Assembly (NCBI GenBank): GCA_958299035.1
Contig: CATQJL010000112.1
Coordinates: 3,580,123 to 3,644,122, forward strand
DNA from: Cylicocyclus nassatus
Lineage: Eukaryota > Nematoda > Chromadorea > Rhabditida > Strongylidae
DNA length: 64,000 nt
Reading direction: 5' to 3'
Every line of letters begins with the position of its first letter. The first letter of the stretch is position 1. Positions 11,059 to 20,809 of this stretch are shown here, in pieces. The position numbers and the translations under genes are program-made. The notes beneath the pieces were generated by a model. The model was not told the origin of the DNA and searched no databases. It saw only the letters and a list, made by a program, of their open reading frames with translations.

Positions 11059-12050
11059 TTAGGTGTCCGAAAGTTCGTGCCCTTTTTTAGACCTATCCTC
11101 AAATCATTCAGAATAATGATGGAGAAACATTCTAGATATTCTTCTGTACAAATTTTTTTTCTCTTTCAGCAGTGAAGTTTTTGTTTGGATTCCTTCAATG
11201 TTCTTTCTAATAATGGCTACAATTTCCAACCCATGTATGTACGCTAACTTTAGCTATTTTTGAAATTTTCTCGGACTTCTGAAAAAACTTTGATAACAAT
11301 TGGTTAGAGTAAACAAAATGCTACAAAACTCAATTTTTTGGCATCAATAGCTGGGAATAAGTTTCCCAAAAGTCTTCGCATTTGCGAAGTCGTAAAATAT
11401 GCAAACGCTTTAAACACTATGAAATCTTTGCAAATTGGAACTTCCAAAAATCGATTACGAACGAACACTAGTTTCAACAAACAGGTGAATTTCTATCGCC
11501 TCGAAGTATTGATTTTTCGATTTTTGATTTTTCGAGTACAGCCTAGGACGCATCAAAAAAGTAAAATGATGGCAGTTTTTTCCTCGAGGCCTTTACGAAT
11601 CAGAAAGAAAAAACATCTATCAAAAAGGGGAGAAAAAACTGCATCGAATGACACCCCAGCTGTCTGCCTTTGATGTTTTACGAGGTTTGGGATAAACAAA
11701 TATGAAATTTGCAAGCATTAAAATGTTAACTTTGGAAAGATGAAAAGCCACAGCGATGTCAAAAAATTGTATCACATTCCATTTTATTCACTCTATCTAA
11801 CTGCTACTAAAGCATTCCTAACTCTAAAATAAAAACAAATAAAAATAGTAAAAGTTAGTACTAGTGTAAGAAAAGACACGGTTTAAGATTCTGACGACTT
11901 TTCAAGCAAGCATCAAGGCAATACGAACAAAAACAATACTGCTGAAAAGGGAGAGAAATCCGCCTAGATCACATTTCAGAGTATTCTAGCATTATTCTGA
12001 CTGTCTCGAAAATAAGTCTAAAAAACGGTACAAACTTTCGGACCTGGAAG
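11059..12050. mobile_element. mariner-type element, TTAGGTGTCCGAAAG ends
   Basis: The left end after TA (TTAGGTGTCCGAAAGTTCG...TTTTTTAGAC) is mirrored on the right (GTCTAAAAAACGGTACAAAC then TTTCGGACCT) with TA at 12051-12052. A 111-codon plus frame at 11338-11673 shows no recognisable transposase block. About 990 bp, probably a decayed or internally deleted mariner relative. Confidence 0.7.
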
Positions 12051-12267
12051 TAGGAACTAGGAACTTTAGTGGGAGCTTTGTAGAGGGCTCTGAGCTATGG
12101 AAAACCCTTTTGCCTCAGAACAACCAAGCAACCGGGAGTTTTACATTAGGGTAGTCATAATCGATGTACTTATAAATTGTATTTGCACTTTACGGTAAGT
12201 CCTCTTTTATTAAAAATACTAATATACCCAACTGCTATATCCTCAATGTTCGACCCTGTTACGCTTA

Positions 12268-12557
12268 TTACTTACAATTAGTTACTTAGTTGGCCCGCCC
12301 TCACGTGTCGTGCGGGCCGCAGCACAGCTTCCATCCATTCCTATCCCTCGCAAGCGTCACATGATGTTCGTATCGGTCGCTGGTGGCGAAGATCACGAGA
12401 TCTAGGTGCAAAATTCGCTTCCAGCTGGTTTTTCAGCTGGTCCATCCGTTCCACGAACACATCTGCCCACCTGGTGGGGTCTTCCTCGAGGGCGTTTTAC
12501 ATCGCGAGGGATCCATTCCAGCGTTCTTAGCGTCCATCTGTCGTCTGTTCTTCTTGC
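12268..12557 (-). mobile_element. 5'-truncated RTE 3' end
   Basis: It matches the 3' portion of the 6756-9711 RTE (GGCCCGCCCTCACGTG...GCGGGCC, and the C-terminal frame RRTDDRWTLRT...KRPRGRP on the minus strand) with a TTAC/TTAG tail at 12269-12289. It stops abruptly near 12557, as expected for incomplete reverse transcription. Confidence 0.8.
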
Positions 12558-12833
12558 AATTGACCGCTTATTGCCTTTTTGAAAAAAATTTTTTCGCAGC
12601 CGCTGATCCACACGGGTCATTGAGACAGAAAAAGTGACAGAAAAGTAAAGCATAAAACGCGAAGCATTTTTGTGTACAGGCAAAGAACTGCTTTTCCTCC
12701 CAAATGCGTTGTCGCAATGTCTTTTTTGACGATTTGCGATCAAATGACGCATGGAAATCTTTTTTAGAAAATGTTCATTGCCATGCCGACTCATTTTGCA
12801 GTTGAACTGCAAGTATAAATTCCAAAATATATA

Positions 12834-14527
12834 TTAGGTTGTCCCGAAAGTTTTGGCCGTTTTTTTCACCGCTCACTAAAACTCACAGAACACCAATCCA
12901 TGGATGACTTAGGTACCATTTGATTCAAATTTTTATTCAATGTTTTCAAGAGCGCTGGTAACTTTATGTAGAGCAAAACTTTTGGCTACAATGCACTCAT
13001 TTTAGATTACACGGGTCACGTTTACCAAGTTCCGTTATAATTATTTATTTGATCAAAAACCGCAACTTTTTCACTACGTTCACCACTAAAATACCGAAAA
13101 TTCTAAAAAGCTACTTTTCAAGGCAAATCAGACTTGGTTATTTATTAGGCTGTTGCATAAGTTCTGTCCGATTTGAATTTTTTGAGTTCAAAATGTCATA
13201 ACTTCTTTCAAAGTCGACTTTTTTCCAAGATCTCTGTTTCTATATGTTGAGCAGTTCCTTGACTATCACACACATATTGAAATCTGCGAAAATTTTTGTT
13301 AAGAAAGAAGCAAGAACACAAAAACTTCACAGCGTTTTTCTTCAAACCTGTCGTTTTTGAAATGGCAGTGCTCCCTTATGAGAATTGAAATTCACCTTAT
13401 CTAACAATGGATCGATAGAGAAATTTTCGTAGATTATTTTGCAATAAAAAAGAGCCTGTAGGGTCTGCATTGCCGAGAGATTTTTTTGACTGGGCAAAAA
13501 AGAAGCCATTTTTTGACCTCGTTTCAGGGCATGTGTGCATGCCTATCTACAAATTATGAAACTTTTACAAATGACGTGAGCGCCGAAAAAGAATTGGTAG
13601 ATGGGCATTGCTAGCTCTTGCTTTACTCTAGCACCTCCAACTTTGGACTCATCAATTTCCTCTATTCGCAGAAAGTTTTTGCTAGTAGAACATACATACA
13701 ATAAACTAATGTTCGACAACAAGTTTTACTAGCAAGACGCTTTCTTCATAAGATTGAGCTTGTGCATATAATAGCCTGTTGCACCCTTATTCCGCAGTCA
13801 ATGAAAGAACTTGACTTGAAGGGCGCTTTGTGCAGAATTCCTCGCAAGAATATGTTTCTAGAGTGAGAACGTACCTTGGCCACTTGGAGATTTTGAGCCT
13901 GAAATCTACATGTACTAAGAAATTTATTGAAATTCTAGGGTGATATGGGTTTTAAAGAGCAAGAAAAGCACTTTCTAATTATACTAATAGTGCCGCATTA
14001 GAGATGAAATTCTCTTGAAACAGCTGCTTCAAACATGAGGCAAAAAAAGTCGGACAGAACTTGTGCTTATGCAGCAACCTAATATGTTGCTTAAATAATG
14101 TTTGATCAGAATCATGTTTCAATTCGCATAAAGTTCAAAAGCTTCCGTGCATTGTCTGCAGTTGTGTGTTTCATGATTTTGCCAAAAACCGAGACCTTTG
14201 AAAAAATGATTTTTTGAGGCTAGAAAACAGCAGATTAAGAGAATTCAAAAATATTATCTTGCAATCCGAGAATTGCTTTATTCTTAATCCTTTCCGAAAC
14301 CTTGGAATGAAATTTTCAAAGATTTAGCCTAGCTTTGAGCAAGAGAATTTGACGGGTGGAGAATTTTAGCAATCATCAGAAAAGCATACAAGACTTTGTT
14401 CAAAAATGTAACTTTAAAAAAGAGAAGGAGAGGCTGCATCGAATGCATGTTAAAACTCAATCAGTTTTGTTTGTGCGTGGTCTTATAGTGGTTTGAAAAA
14501 ACGGACCAAACTTTCGGGACAACCCAG
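12834..14527. mobile_element. mariner-type element (outer), TTAGGTTGTCCCGAAAG ends
   Basis: The left TIR after TA (12832-12833) is TTAGGTTGTCCCGAAAGTTT, then GGCCGTTTTTTT. The right end is AAAAAACGGACCAAACTTTC, then GGGACAACCCAG, followed by TA (14528-14529). It is interrupted by a second element at 13145-14082; without that insert about 755 bp remain. No open transposase frame. Confidence 0.8.
13145..14082. mobile_element. mariner-type element nested in the 12834-14527 element
   Basis: TTAGGCTGTTGCATAAGTTC plus TGTCCGA after TA (13143-13144) is mirrored by TCGGACAGAACTTGTGCTTA plus TGCAGCAACCTAA before TA (14083-14084). The TIRs differ from the outer element, so this is a separate, younger insertion of 938 bp. 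No transposase motif found. Confidence 0.82.
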
Positions 14528-14672
14528 TAGATTAACCCGCGATCTGCCTGTGGAGCTACAGAACCAAAGTGGGTTGCATATCTAAGCGATCTCTTTAAAA
14601 TTTATGTGAAATGCATGCTTGCGATATGCATTGTGAAAAGAATTACCAAAAATGTCCCTTTATTGCCGTTAC

Positions 14673-14958
14673 GGGGGACGAGTGGCGTAGTGGTATGAGC
14701 GTCGCTATGACCAGATCGGACACAGGTTCGATCCCCGCCCCTGGGCCAACCAAGCCCTCTACCCTCCGGGGCCGGTAAATTGGTACCAGAGTAATTTGGG
14801 AGGATAAAAGCACTGACTTGGTAACGGCTGGCCCCCGCAAGTCACTGAATAGGCTCACACGCATACAATTGCCTCCTCGACTATGAAGTTACTGTGTGCG
14901 TTCGGCGCATGCCCGCAGAGGGTATCGAAGACGCCGAATCCTTTATCCTTTATCCTAA
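14673..14958 (+). mobile_element. tRNA-derived SINE with perfect 9-bp TSD
   Basis: The head contains an A-box-like GAGTGGCGTAGTGGTATGAG and a B box GGTTCGATCCC, with tRNA-like spacing but no clean cloverleaf or CCA end. An unrelated body follows (GGGGCCGGTAAATTGGTACC...) and a short repeat tail, ATCCTTTATCCTTTATCCTA. The 9-mer TGCCGTTAC flanks it directly at 14664-14672 and 14959-14967. A pol III head, non-tRNA body, repeat tail and direct repeat together define a SINE mobilised by a LINE. It is not a tRNA gene. Confidence 0.88.
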
Positions 14959-14989
14959 TGCCGTTACTATAGCCATTTTTGGCAGTTCA

Positions 14990-16110
14990 AGAAGTCGACT
15001 TAAAATTTTCCGATAGTTTCTCAGAATTGGCATGCTAGGCCACTTCGAGATTTTTTTAACGTTTTCATCCAATGCTAGGAAACAATTTAGAGCACGTGTG
15101 TTCTTAGCTTCCTCCTCAATAAACCAACATAAAGTTCAAGTCTTTGTTAGCCCTCAAATGCATAAATGTGCAAGGTTTCTCTCTCAAAATCTTCTTAGTT
15201 TGGTGCTACCTAACCCACAGTTTCTTGAACTTTTCGCCAAGCGGTCCTTCAAATGTCAACCATACAGTTTTGTTCACTGGTTCCGATCAAGCGAATGCTC
15301 TGAGCTCTTAAAGTTTTTGGAGCTTCTCTAACAAAGGGCTTTCATAGACAAATTTATCCAGTTTCACTCTAGGATTTTTGATCAAAACCATTCAAAACTT
15401 ATCTTTATGGGCCCGATAATCTTTGGATCTCTCATGAGCATCCTGCCAATCCCGAATTATTTGATTTTTGTGAAAATCTTGCAGTCTGATGTCCTATCCT
15501 TGGTAAACAAAAATTTTACGATCTTGTCTTGCTACTAACTCTAGAGTGGGTACATCTGTAGCGGATCTACCTGGGAACGCCGAGAGGATCATAAAATAAT
15601 GCAAGGGCATTTATACTTGTAATCAGTTGAAATATGTTTCCAATTTTTTGAAGAAATCTAAACTAGCTCTTAAAAAAATTTTTTTCGGAAGTATAGGCCC
15701 GCACAAAGATCGGAAACTATTGAAATTCTCGAAATGGCGTACACACGCCCTTCAGTCGAAAACGTTCCTATAGCGTGTTTTCGAAAATATCTCAAACTTC
15801 TTTGTGTACAGTGACCATAGAAATCCATAAAGCTCTCCATACAGTCTCCAGACATTTTGTGCCTTTCACTGGAGAAGTTGGATTCAAACTCTTGAAAATT
15901 GATCCTTGAAAATTGTTCAAGAACATCGCGCCAAATTGCAAAACTGTGCAACAGCTCTTTTGATTCGCAAGAAAATTTTGAAGAAATCAAAGCACTCAAG
16001 CATAGCTTTGTGGATTAATAAAAGCTATTTTATTAGAAAATGATCTTCTTTTCTCAAGTTACTTATACCCCTCTAACTAAAGCTCTTGTACATGAACACT
16101 GACAAGACTG
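14990..16110. other. stretch without a supported gene
   Basis: Frames at 15032-15331 (plus, 99 codons) and 15670-15999 (minus, 109 codons) lack motifs or convincing splice context. Nothing else recognised. Confidence 0.35.
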
Positions 16111-16182
16111 CTGAACTATTAGGTTGTCCCAAATGTAAAATCCGTCTTCAAATAAATTGAGCTTTTTCTTTTCCCAACAGAC

Positions 16183-17210
16183 TTAGGGTGCCTTTCGATA
16201 GAGCGGAGCCTGTATGGCTTTTTCTTTTGCCTCCTCATGCGTGTTCGCAGTCAGAACGAGATTGTCAACATATAGATTTTTGCGAATTTCCTTTGTCAAC
16301 CCCTCGTTTTCAGTAGAGTTTTCTAGGTGAAATTGAATAGTTCGTCCAAGAAGAAAAGGAGATACATTTAGCCCGAACGTCACTCTCGTAAAGCGCATCG
16401 TTTTGCGTTATCTCCTTCTGCCGGACAGCATACATCATGGACCCAGAAAAATCTAGTGACGTCCCTGTCTTGTTCGTGTAGATGGACTTGAAGAAAGGCC
16501 TTTTCTACATCTGCTGTGATTGCATATTTTGGGATTCGAAACCTGAGGAGTATTGCAAATAAGTCCGGTAGTATGAGTGGGCCTTGATGTAAGACATCGT
16601 TCAATGACGGACATTGTTTGTAATGTGACGACGCATCAAAAACTATACGCACTTTGGTTGTCTCTTTATTCGGTGTTATTACTGGTTGGTGCGGTATATA
16701 ATGCAAAAGACCATTTGGTAGCAGGTGGTTGGGTATTTCTTCTATTATCCCTTTTTCTAGTTGATCTTCAAATATTCTTTGATATTCTTGGAGTATATCT
16801 GCTTTGAGAGCTAGAGTGGCTAACACGCTTATCAGCCTTTTTCGCGCGGTTGCCTCATTTGTTGGTAAGGGTGGATGATTTTCTTTGAATGGTAGGCGGA
16901 CGTAATAGCCATCGGATCTTTTTTGTATGCTTTCATCGAAAAATGAACGAACTTTTTCATTGATAGCAGCTTTTTCAGCATTTCTGGTACCTGTGAATTC
17001 ACAGACTCCGGATGAGTCAAGCGTCCAGTACTTATCCCATTGTTTCAATTCGTCATCAAAGTTCAGCGATGTATTGATCACCACATCAGCGGGTTGCTGA
17101 ATTTCTTTCCCTTGAAGGCTGCCGCTATGTTGTTTTCCACACAACAGGTAACCTAACCTTGAAGTTTCTAGTTGAAGTCCCGAGGGTAAGCGGAATTTCG
17201 GGCTAGGCAC
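16183..17210 (-). pseudogene. BEL/Pao reverse transcriptase, broken
   Basis: In 17210-16380: YYVRLPFKENHPPLPTNEAT, then KVRIVFDASSHYKQCPSLND and ITADVEKAFLQVHLHEQD (motif A, catalytic Asp), followed by TRFFWV. A frameshift near 16390 leads into 16398-16183 with FGLNVSPFLLGRTI and YVDNLVLTANTHEEA. The usual YVDD box reads YVDN, so the second catalytic Asp is lost. The sequence is truncated shortly after. Confidence 0.88.
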
Positions 17211-17222
17211 GCTCAGGAAATT

Positions 17223-17585
17223 TTATAGCTGATCACATCCTAAGGGGATTTGTGGTCGTATGTCTTCGTTCCATGAGGTTTTTGACAGGTGCAGATTGTT
17301 ACGTGAAATAAAGTTTCTGTCTGCTTCAGTGAGGTGGGCTGTCTTCCCTCTACCGATGAGTATTGGGGTGGCGCATAACTGGACTCTATGTTTTTTGTTT
17401 TGTTGGTCCCACAAGTCCAACATGGTAACCTTACACATTGTTGCTTTGGGACCCTCACTTCCGAATGTGTACATCATTGATTGTTGTGACGAGGAGCTAT
17501 CCAGCTCCAGCTCCCTCGCTAACTCTAGCGAAATAAATGATTTGTCTGCTCCTGTGTCAAAGAGTATCTCAACCTCTCTCCAACG
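17223..17585 (-). pseudogene. BEL/Pao aspartic protease
   Basis: Minus-strand reading across 17575-17540 gives EILFDTGADKSFISLELARE, with the DTG active-site triad of a retroviral-type protease. The frame continues through SSSQQSMMYTFGSEGPKA and the domain ends near GRGKTAHLTEADRNF. It lies between the zinc knuckles and RT, the normal BEL/Pao order. Confidence 0.85.
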
Positions 17586-17899
17586 GTTGCGTTTCTCGTC
17601 TTTGACACGCCAGTCCAGTCAACAACAGCACCGTATCATTGCAACTTGTTGAATTTTGATTGTGAAGAACCACTGTTTTGTTGTCTTCTAGTGCCGTCTC
17701 GGCTTGGAAATTCTCTTTCTGATCATTTTCTGCTTCAACGATTTGTATTGGATGCGCCTCAGCTGCTGTGGGTCTTAAGCGTTGTGTTCTATTTGGTATG
17801 GTTCTGGTATGTTGTCTTGAAAACGTTTCTTTCGTTGATTTTTGCTTTGAAGGAGGTCCCCGGTTTATTATTTTCTCAGTATCTTTTCGCGCCCGTATC

Positions 17900-18095
17900 G
17901 GACAAAGAGTATGATGATGTTTTTTCCCAGCGCACAATTTGCAGCTCGCCCCTGTGCATTGCTTTGAAGAATGTCCCTCTTTGGCGCAATTAAAATATCG
18001 CTTGCTCTATTCAAAGAATTTGCGGCGCTGTTCTAATGTACTTTACTTTGAACAAAACAAAGCGCGATGCTGCTGTGAACCGCAAAATATGCATG
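17900..18095 (-). pseudogene. BEL/Pao gag zinc-knuckle cluster
   Basis: On the minus strand: a CIFCGSQQHRALFC knuckle, then CAKEGHSSKQC and CKLCAGKKHHHTLC, a series of CCHC-type motifs that bind template RNA. In-frame stops lie between the first and second (near 18040 and 18010), so the cluster is not translatable as one frame. Confidence 0.82.
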
Positions 18096-18126
18096 CTGGT
18101 GAGATGATTGGGATGTCAAGCGAGGA

Positions 18127-19120
18127 TTATATTTTGTTTTTGAACTGATTAATTGGCTCTCTTACAATCATGTCACTTATACGTTCCTCAGTTGCTATTT
18201 GTTTATCTAAATCTTCTAAGAGCTCTTCGATTTTCCAATCATCTTCATTTCGACAGTTTTCCATTTTATGCTCGAAAATCTTGCATTGAATTGAGGCGCT
18301 GAATTTGGCTAGTATCTTTTGTGAATAGAAGGATCCATTTAAGCTCACTCCTAGCTTTTGTAGTTGGATCGTTATGGGGATAATAAACTCCAAGAGTTTC
18401 CTTTGCGCCTGTATAGTGTACTTTTCAGCTTTTGCATTTTCAAGGCGCGATTGCAACCGCGAAATGAGTTTGAATTTATCCCCATATTTTCTCTTTAGTA
18501 AGTCTACTGCATTGTCATAGTTATCTTCGGATATAGGATATCTCTGTATAGTTTCTTTAGCTTCCCCTCTCAAAGCGCTTATCAAATAGTTGAATTTTTG
18601 TAATTTTGTCAGTGGTTGACTATTTACGTTGGCTTCAAATAATGTTTAAAAGTTTTCAAACTCCCAAGCTTTTCCTGTAAAAGTTGGTATCGGGATCGCT
18701 GGTAATTTTGGTCTCGTAGTTGCACTTTGCCATTCATTAGTAGTTGTTTGAAAAGTCCAACTCTTCACGCGCGCTGAATACTTTTCCCTCTAGATCTATA
18801 GCCAATACTCGCGCCTGTCCTAGACTTTGATGTGCTTTTTCAATATAATCTTGTGCTTGCGCTTCTTGATCTTTGGTTATTGAGTCTCCCAATGAGTCAA
18901 CCGTGACCGTAAAGTTAGCCAATGCCTCATCTTCTAGTTTTGTTGATGCAGTTAGTTAAAAAATCAGTTTTTGTATGCGCACTCTCGTTTTTGGGTCAGC
19001 ATAAAAATTTGTGTCCAAATCAGCGAACTCCTTACTTTTTTTTATGATACTGTTTAAATTGTTGCAATAGCGTGTTAGTAGCGCTTTTTGTGATTTGAGC
19101 GTAACAGGTCCTGCCATCAT
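18127..19120 (-). pseudogene. BEL/Pao gag (DUF1759-type), broken
   Basis: The first Met pair lies at 19120-19115 (MMAGPVTLKSQKALLTRYCN), just after the leader. The frame meets an in-frame TAA at 18956-18958, continues through LANFTVTVDSLGDSITKDQE, then shifts near 18737. The main gag body, 18585-18127, reads MISALRGEAKETIQRYPISE, DNAVDLLKRKYGD and the acidic EELLEDLDKQIATEERISD segment. This is the DUF1759 pattern of nematode and insect BEL/Pao capsid-like proteins. Confidence 0.85.
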
Positions 19121-19390
19121 CACCAATTACCAAGGCGGAGTGCGAAAAGAACCCTGGTTGAGTTTGGAGATAAAAATCGTAATTTGCGCAGAGTAACCAA
19201 GGTGGAAAAGCGAAAACCTTGGTGAGATTTCAGAACGGAGGTGACAAGGTGACAATTGTTAGACTTAGCCTTATATATGGATGCTAGTATGCACAATTCA
19301 AATAAATTGTAAACACTCTGCGCAATTTCCAAAATCAATAGCTCTAAGCGTACCGGCTTCCTTGATTTCCTTGTCGATTGATTGTCCTTG

Positions 19391-19403
19391 GGCCGATGCA
19401 CCA
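19391..19403 (-). promoter_or_regulatory. primer-binding site, tRNA-Gly type
   Basis: Minus strand TGGTGCATCGGCC is complementary to the 3' end of a metazoan tRNA-Gly (…GGCCGATGCACCA). It marks the LTR/leader boundary of the BEL/Pao element: the LTR lies at higher coordinates and gag at lower. Confidence 0.75.
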
Positions 19404-19820
19404 ATTTAGTGGTTCAGTTTTTTCTTGCCACACCAACCAACACCATACACACCAAACCATTTATTGCCACGAGGATGGGACCTCAAACGTGGGTAATTAA
19501 ACCGTGATTCTTCACTTTGCAAATAAACACATTATACGATGTTCCGATCACAATCTGGTGTTCATGCGATTTACCTAGGGCTAAATACTACAAAAGCGAG
19601 TCAAATGATCAAAATTACGCGTTCAAGATTGCGTGCGGGCGAAAAACGTGAATGCATATGAGCAAAGGTGAGAATGTTGGGAAAAAGACGAATCCCATCG
19701 TGACGACGAAGAATTTTTGCTGCTGCGTGACGGTTGCATTTTATACTTGTTGTTGATAGCCGTCGTCGGCGCTCTCTGCAAAGATCAGCTTACAAGATAA
19801 GAAGAGACATTGGTTACTGT
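19404..19820 (-). repeat. BEL/Pao 5' LTR (single copy)
   Basis: Upstream of the primer site on the minus strand lie a TATA box (CAAGTATAAAATG, about 19737-19749), an SL1-like 22-mer (19503-19482) and an AATAAA signal (19465-19460). These are the U3/R/U5 landmarks. Exact termini are uncertain because the second LTR is missing and no clean TG...CA ends were seen. Confidence 0.6.
19482..19503 (-). other. SL1 spliced-leader-like 22-mer inside the LTR
   Basis: On the minus strand it begins GGTTTAATTACCCACGTTTG and ends AG, 21 of 22 identical to the nematode SL1 exon (one A-to-C change at position 15). The next bases are GT, as at the SL RNA donor site, but what follows does not resemble SL RNA and has no clear Sm site. 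It lies about 17 nt upstream of the LTR AATAAA. Confidence 0.7.
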
Positions 19821-19823
19821 AAT

Positions 19824-20081
19824 TAGGGCTCGGCACGAGGTGGCTAGATGAAAATGCGAAAAACGAAGTCCCCCTTGACTTCTGGGTTTTTTTACGAAGT
19901 CCCCTTTGACCCCTCACCATTTTCCCTAAAAATCCTCCAAAAAACGAAACGTCGACTAAAAAAAACGTCGCCAAATCGCCAATTTTGCGTGTGTCTTTGG
20001 TCACAAAAACGAAACACCCTTTGCTTTTCATCCCAAAAACGATACCCAGCTTGCTTGTAAGCCACCTCGTGCCGAGCCCTG
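19824..20081. mobile_element. hAT-type MITE with 8-bp TSD
   Basis: The ends are TAGGGCTCGGCACGAGGTGG and, inverted, CCACCTCGTGCCGAGCCCTG. ACTGTAAT flanks both sides (19816-19823 and 20082-20089). CAGGG-type ends with 8-bp duplications are hAT features. Same end family as 43369-44095 and 56456-58225. No transposase. Confidence 0.88.
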
Positions 20082-20809
20082 ACTGTAATAAGCAAGAGAT
20101 CGCGCTTCCAAGCAGCGATAGAGCAAGCTTTACTTTAATCGCCAAGGATCCACCTGAATTGTAATCCAGGAAAATTTGTAGCCAATAATCAAAATTAATC
20201 AGCTATCCTAAAAATAGTACCTCCTTCTAGATACGGACTTCCAACCTGATCTTTATATAGTAGACTCATAGTAGTACCCAAAAATGAATTTGTTGGAATT
20301 TTTTCGGGGTTCAAAATTGAGAAATAAAGGTGGTCCGAAGATGCCAAAATGCAGCTTTTTTCGGGTTTTTCATACAAAACCTGGAATTTCTCGACCATGA
20401 GAGCACATATATGGTTAAAAGATTATACTTGGTAAGGCTTGCAGTATACAATGACATATGTGGGAGGGGCTGAAGTCGGGGTTTGCCCCTTTTGGACTAT
20501 TCTTAATTTCTCGCCTTCTATGCGCGGAACAAAATTCAATGAAGGCATATTTGAGTACTACTATGTGCCTACTGTTTGATGAACAAGTTGGAGGTCCGTA
20601 GAGGTTTTCCTCGCAAAAATCCAATTTCTTAGGACAAAATTTTTTTTGATCTTGGCTTCAAACTCTACATGGATTGAGACTTAGGCGGACCCTTGTGGTC
20701 GCTTTGTAGAGCATGATCTGCCCTATCGAATGATACCAAGTCTACTAGGAAAACAAAAAATGCTTGAAGTATTCAAATAAGGAGTTTACTTTTGGGACAA
20801 CGTAATACT

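Larger units (their letters stand above)
16183..19820 (-). mobile_element. BEL/Pao LTR retrotransposon, 3' deleted
   Basis: Minus strand, in order: one LTR with TATA box and polyadenylation signal, a primer-binding site, gag, zinc knuckles, aspartic protease and RT. The order PR-RT with a large DUF1759-type gag is BEL/Pao. RNase H after the RT palm, integrase and the 3' LTR are missing; the copy stops at about 16183 beside a mariner end. Stops and frameshifts show it is dead. The 5' LTR start is not defined; 19820 is the edge of the adjacent hAT MITE's target site. Confidence 0.88.
16119..20805. mobile_element. mariner-type ends flanking the BEL/Pao element (interrupted host element)
   Basis: The left end after TA is TTAGGTTGTCCCAAATGTAA, then AATCC. 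The right end is GGAGTTTACTTTTGGGACAA, then CGTAA, before TA (20806-20807). The ends match over about 30 bp. Removing the BEL/Pao copy and the hAT MITE leaves about 0.8 kb, the size of other mariner relatives here, so I infer that the retroelement landed inside this element. Confidence 0.5.

Noticed and set aside
14673..14745. Possible tRNA gene
   Set aside because: A- and B-box sequences are present but no cloverleaf closes, and the segment is the head of a SINE flanked by a 9-bp TSD.
19120..19404. 94-codon minus-strand ORF upstream of BEL/Pao gag
   Set aside because: It starts in the primer-binding site and ends just before gag; a leader-region chance frame.
19404..19560. Genuine SL1 RNA gene
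   Set aside because: Only the 22-nt exon matches. Downstream sequence lacks the SL RNA intron body and an Sm site, and it lies inside an LTR.
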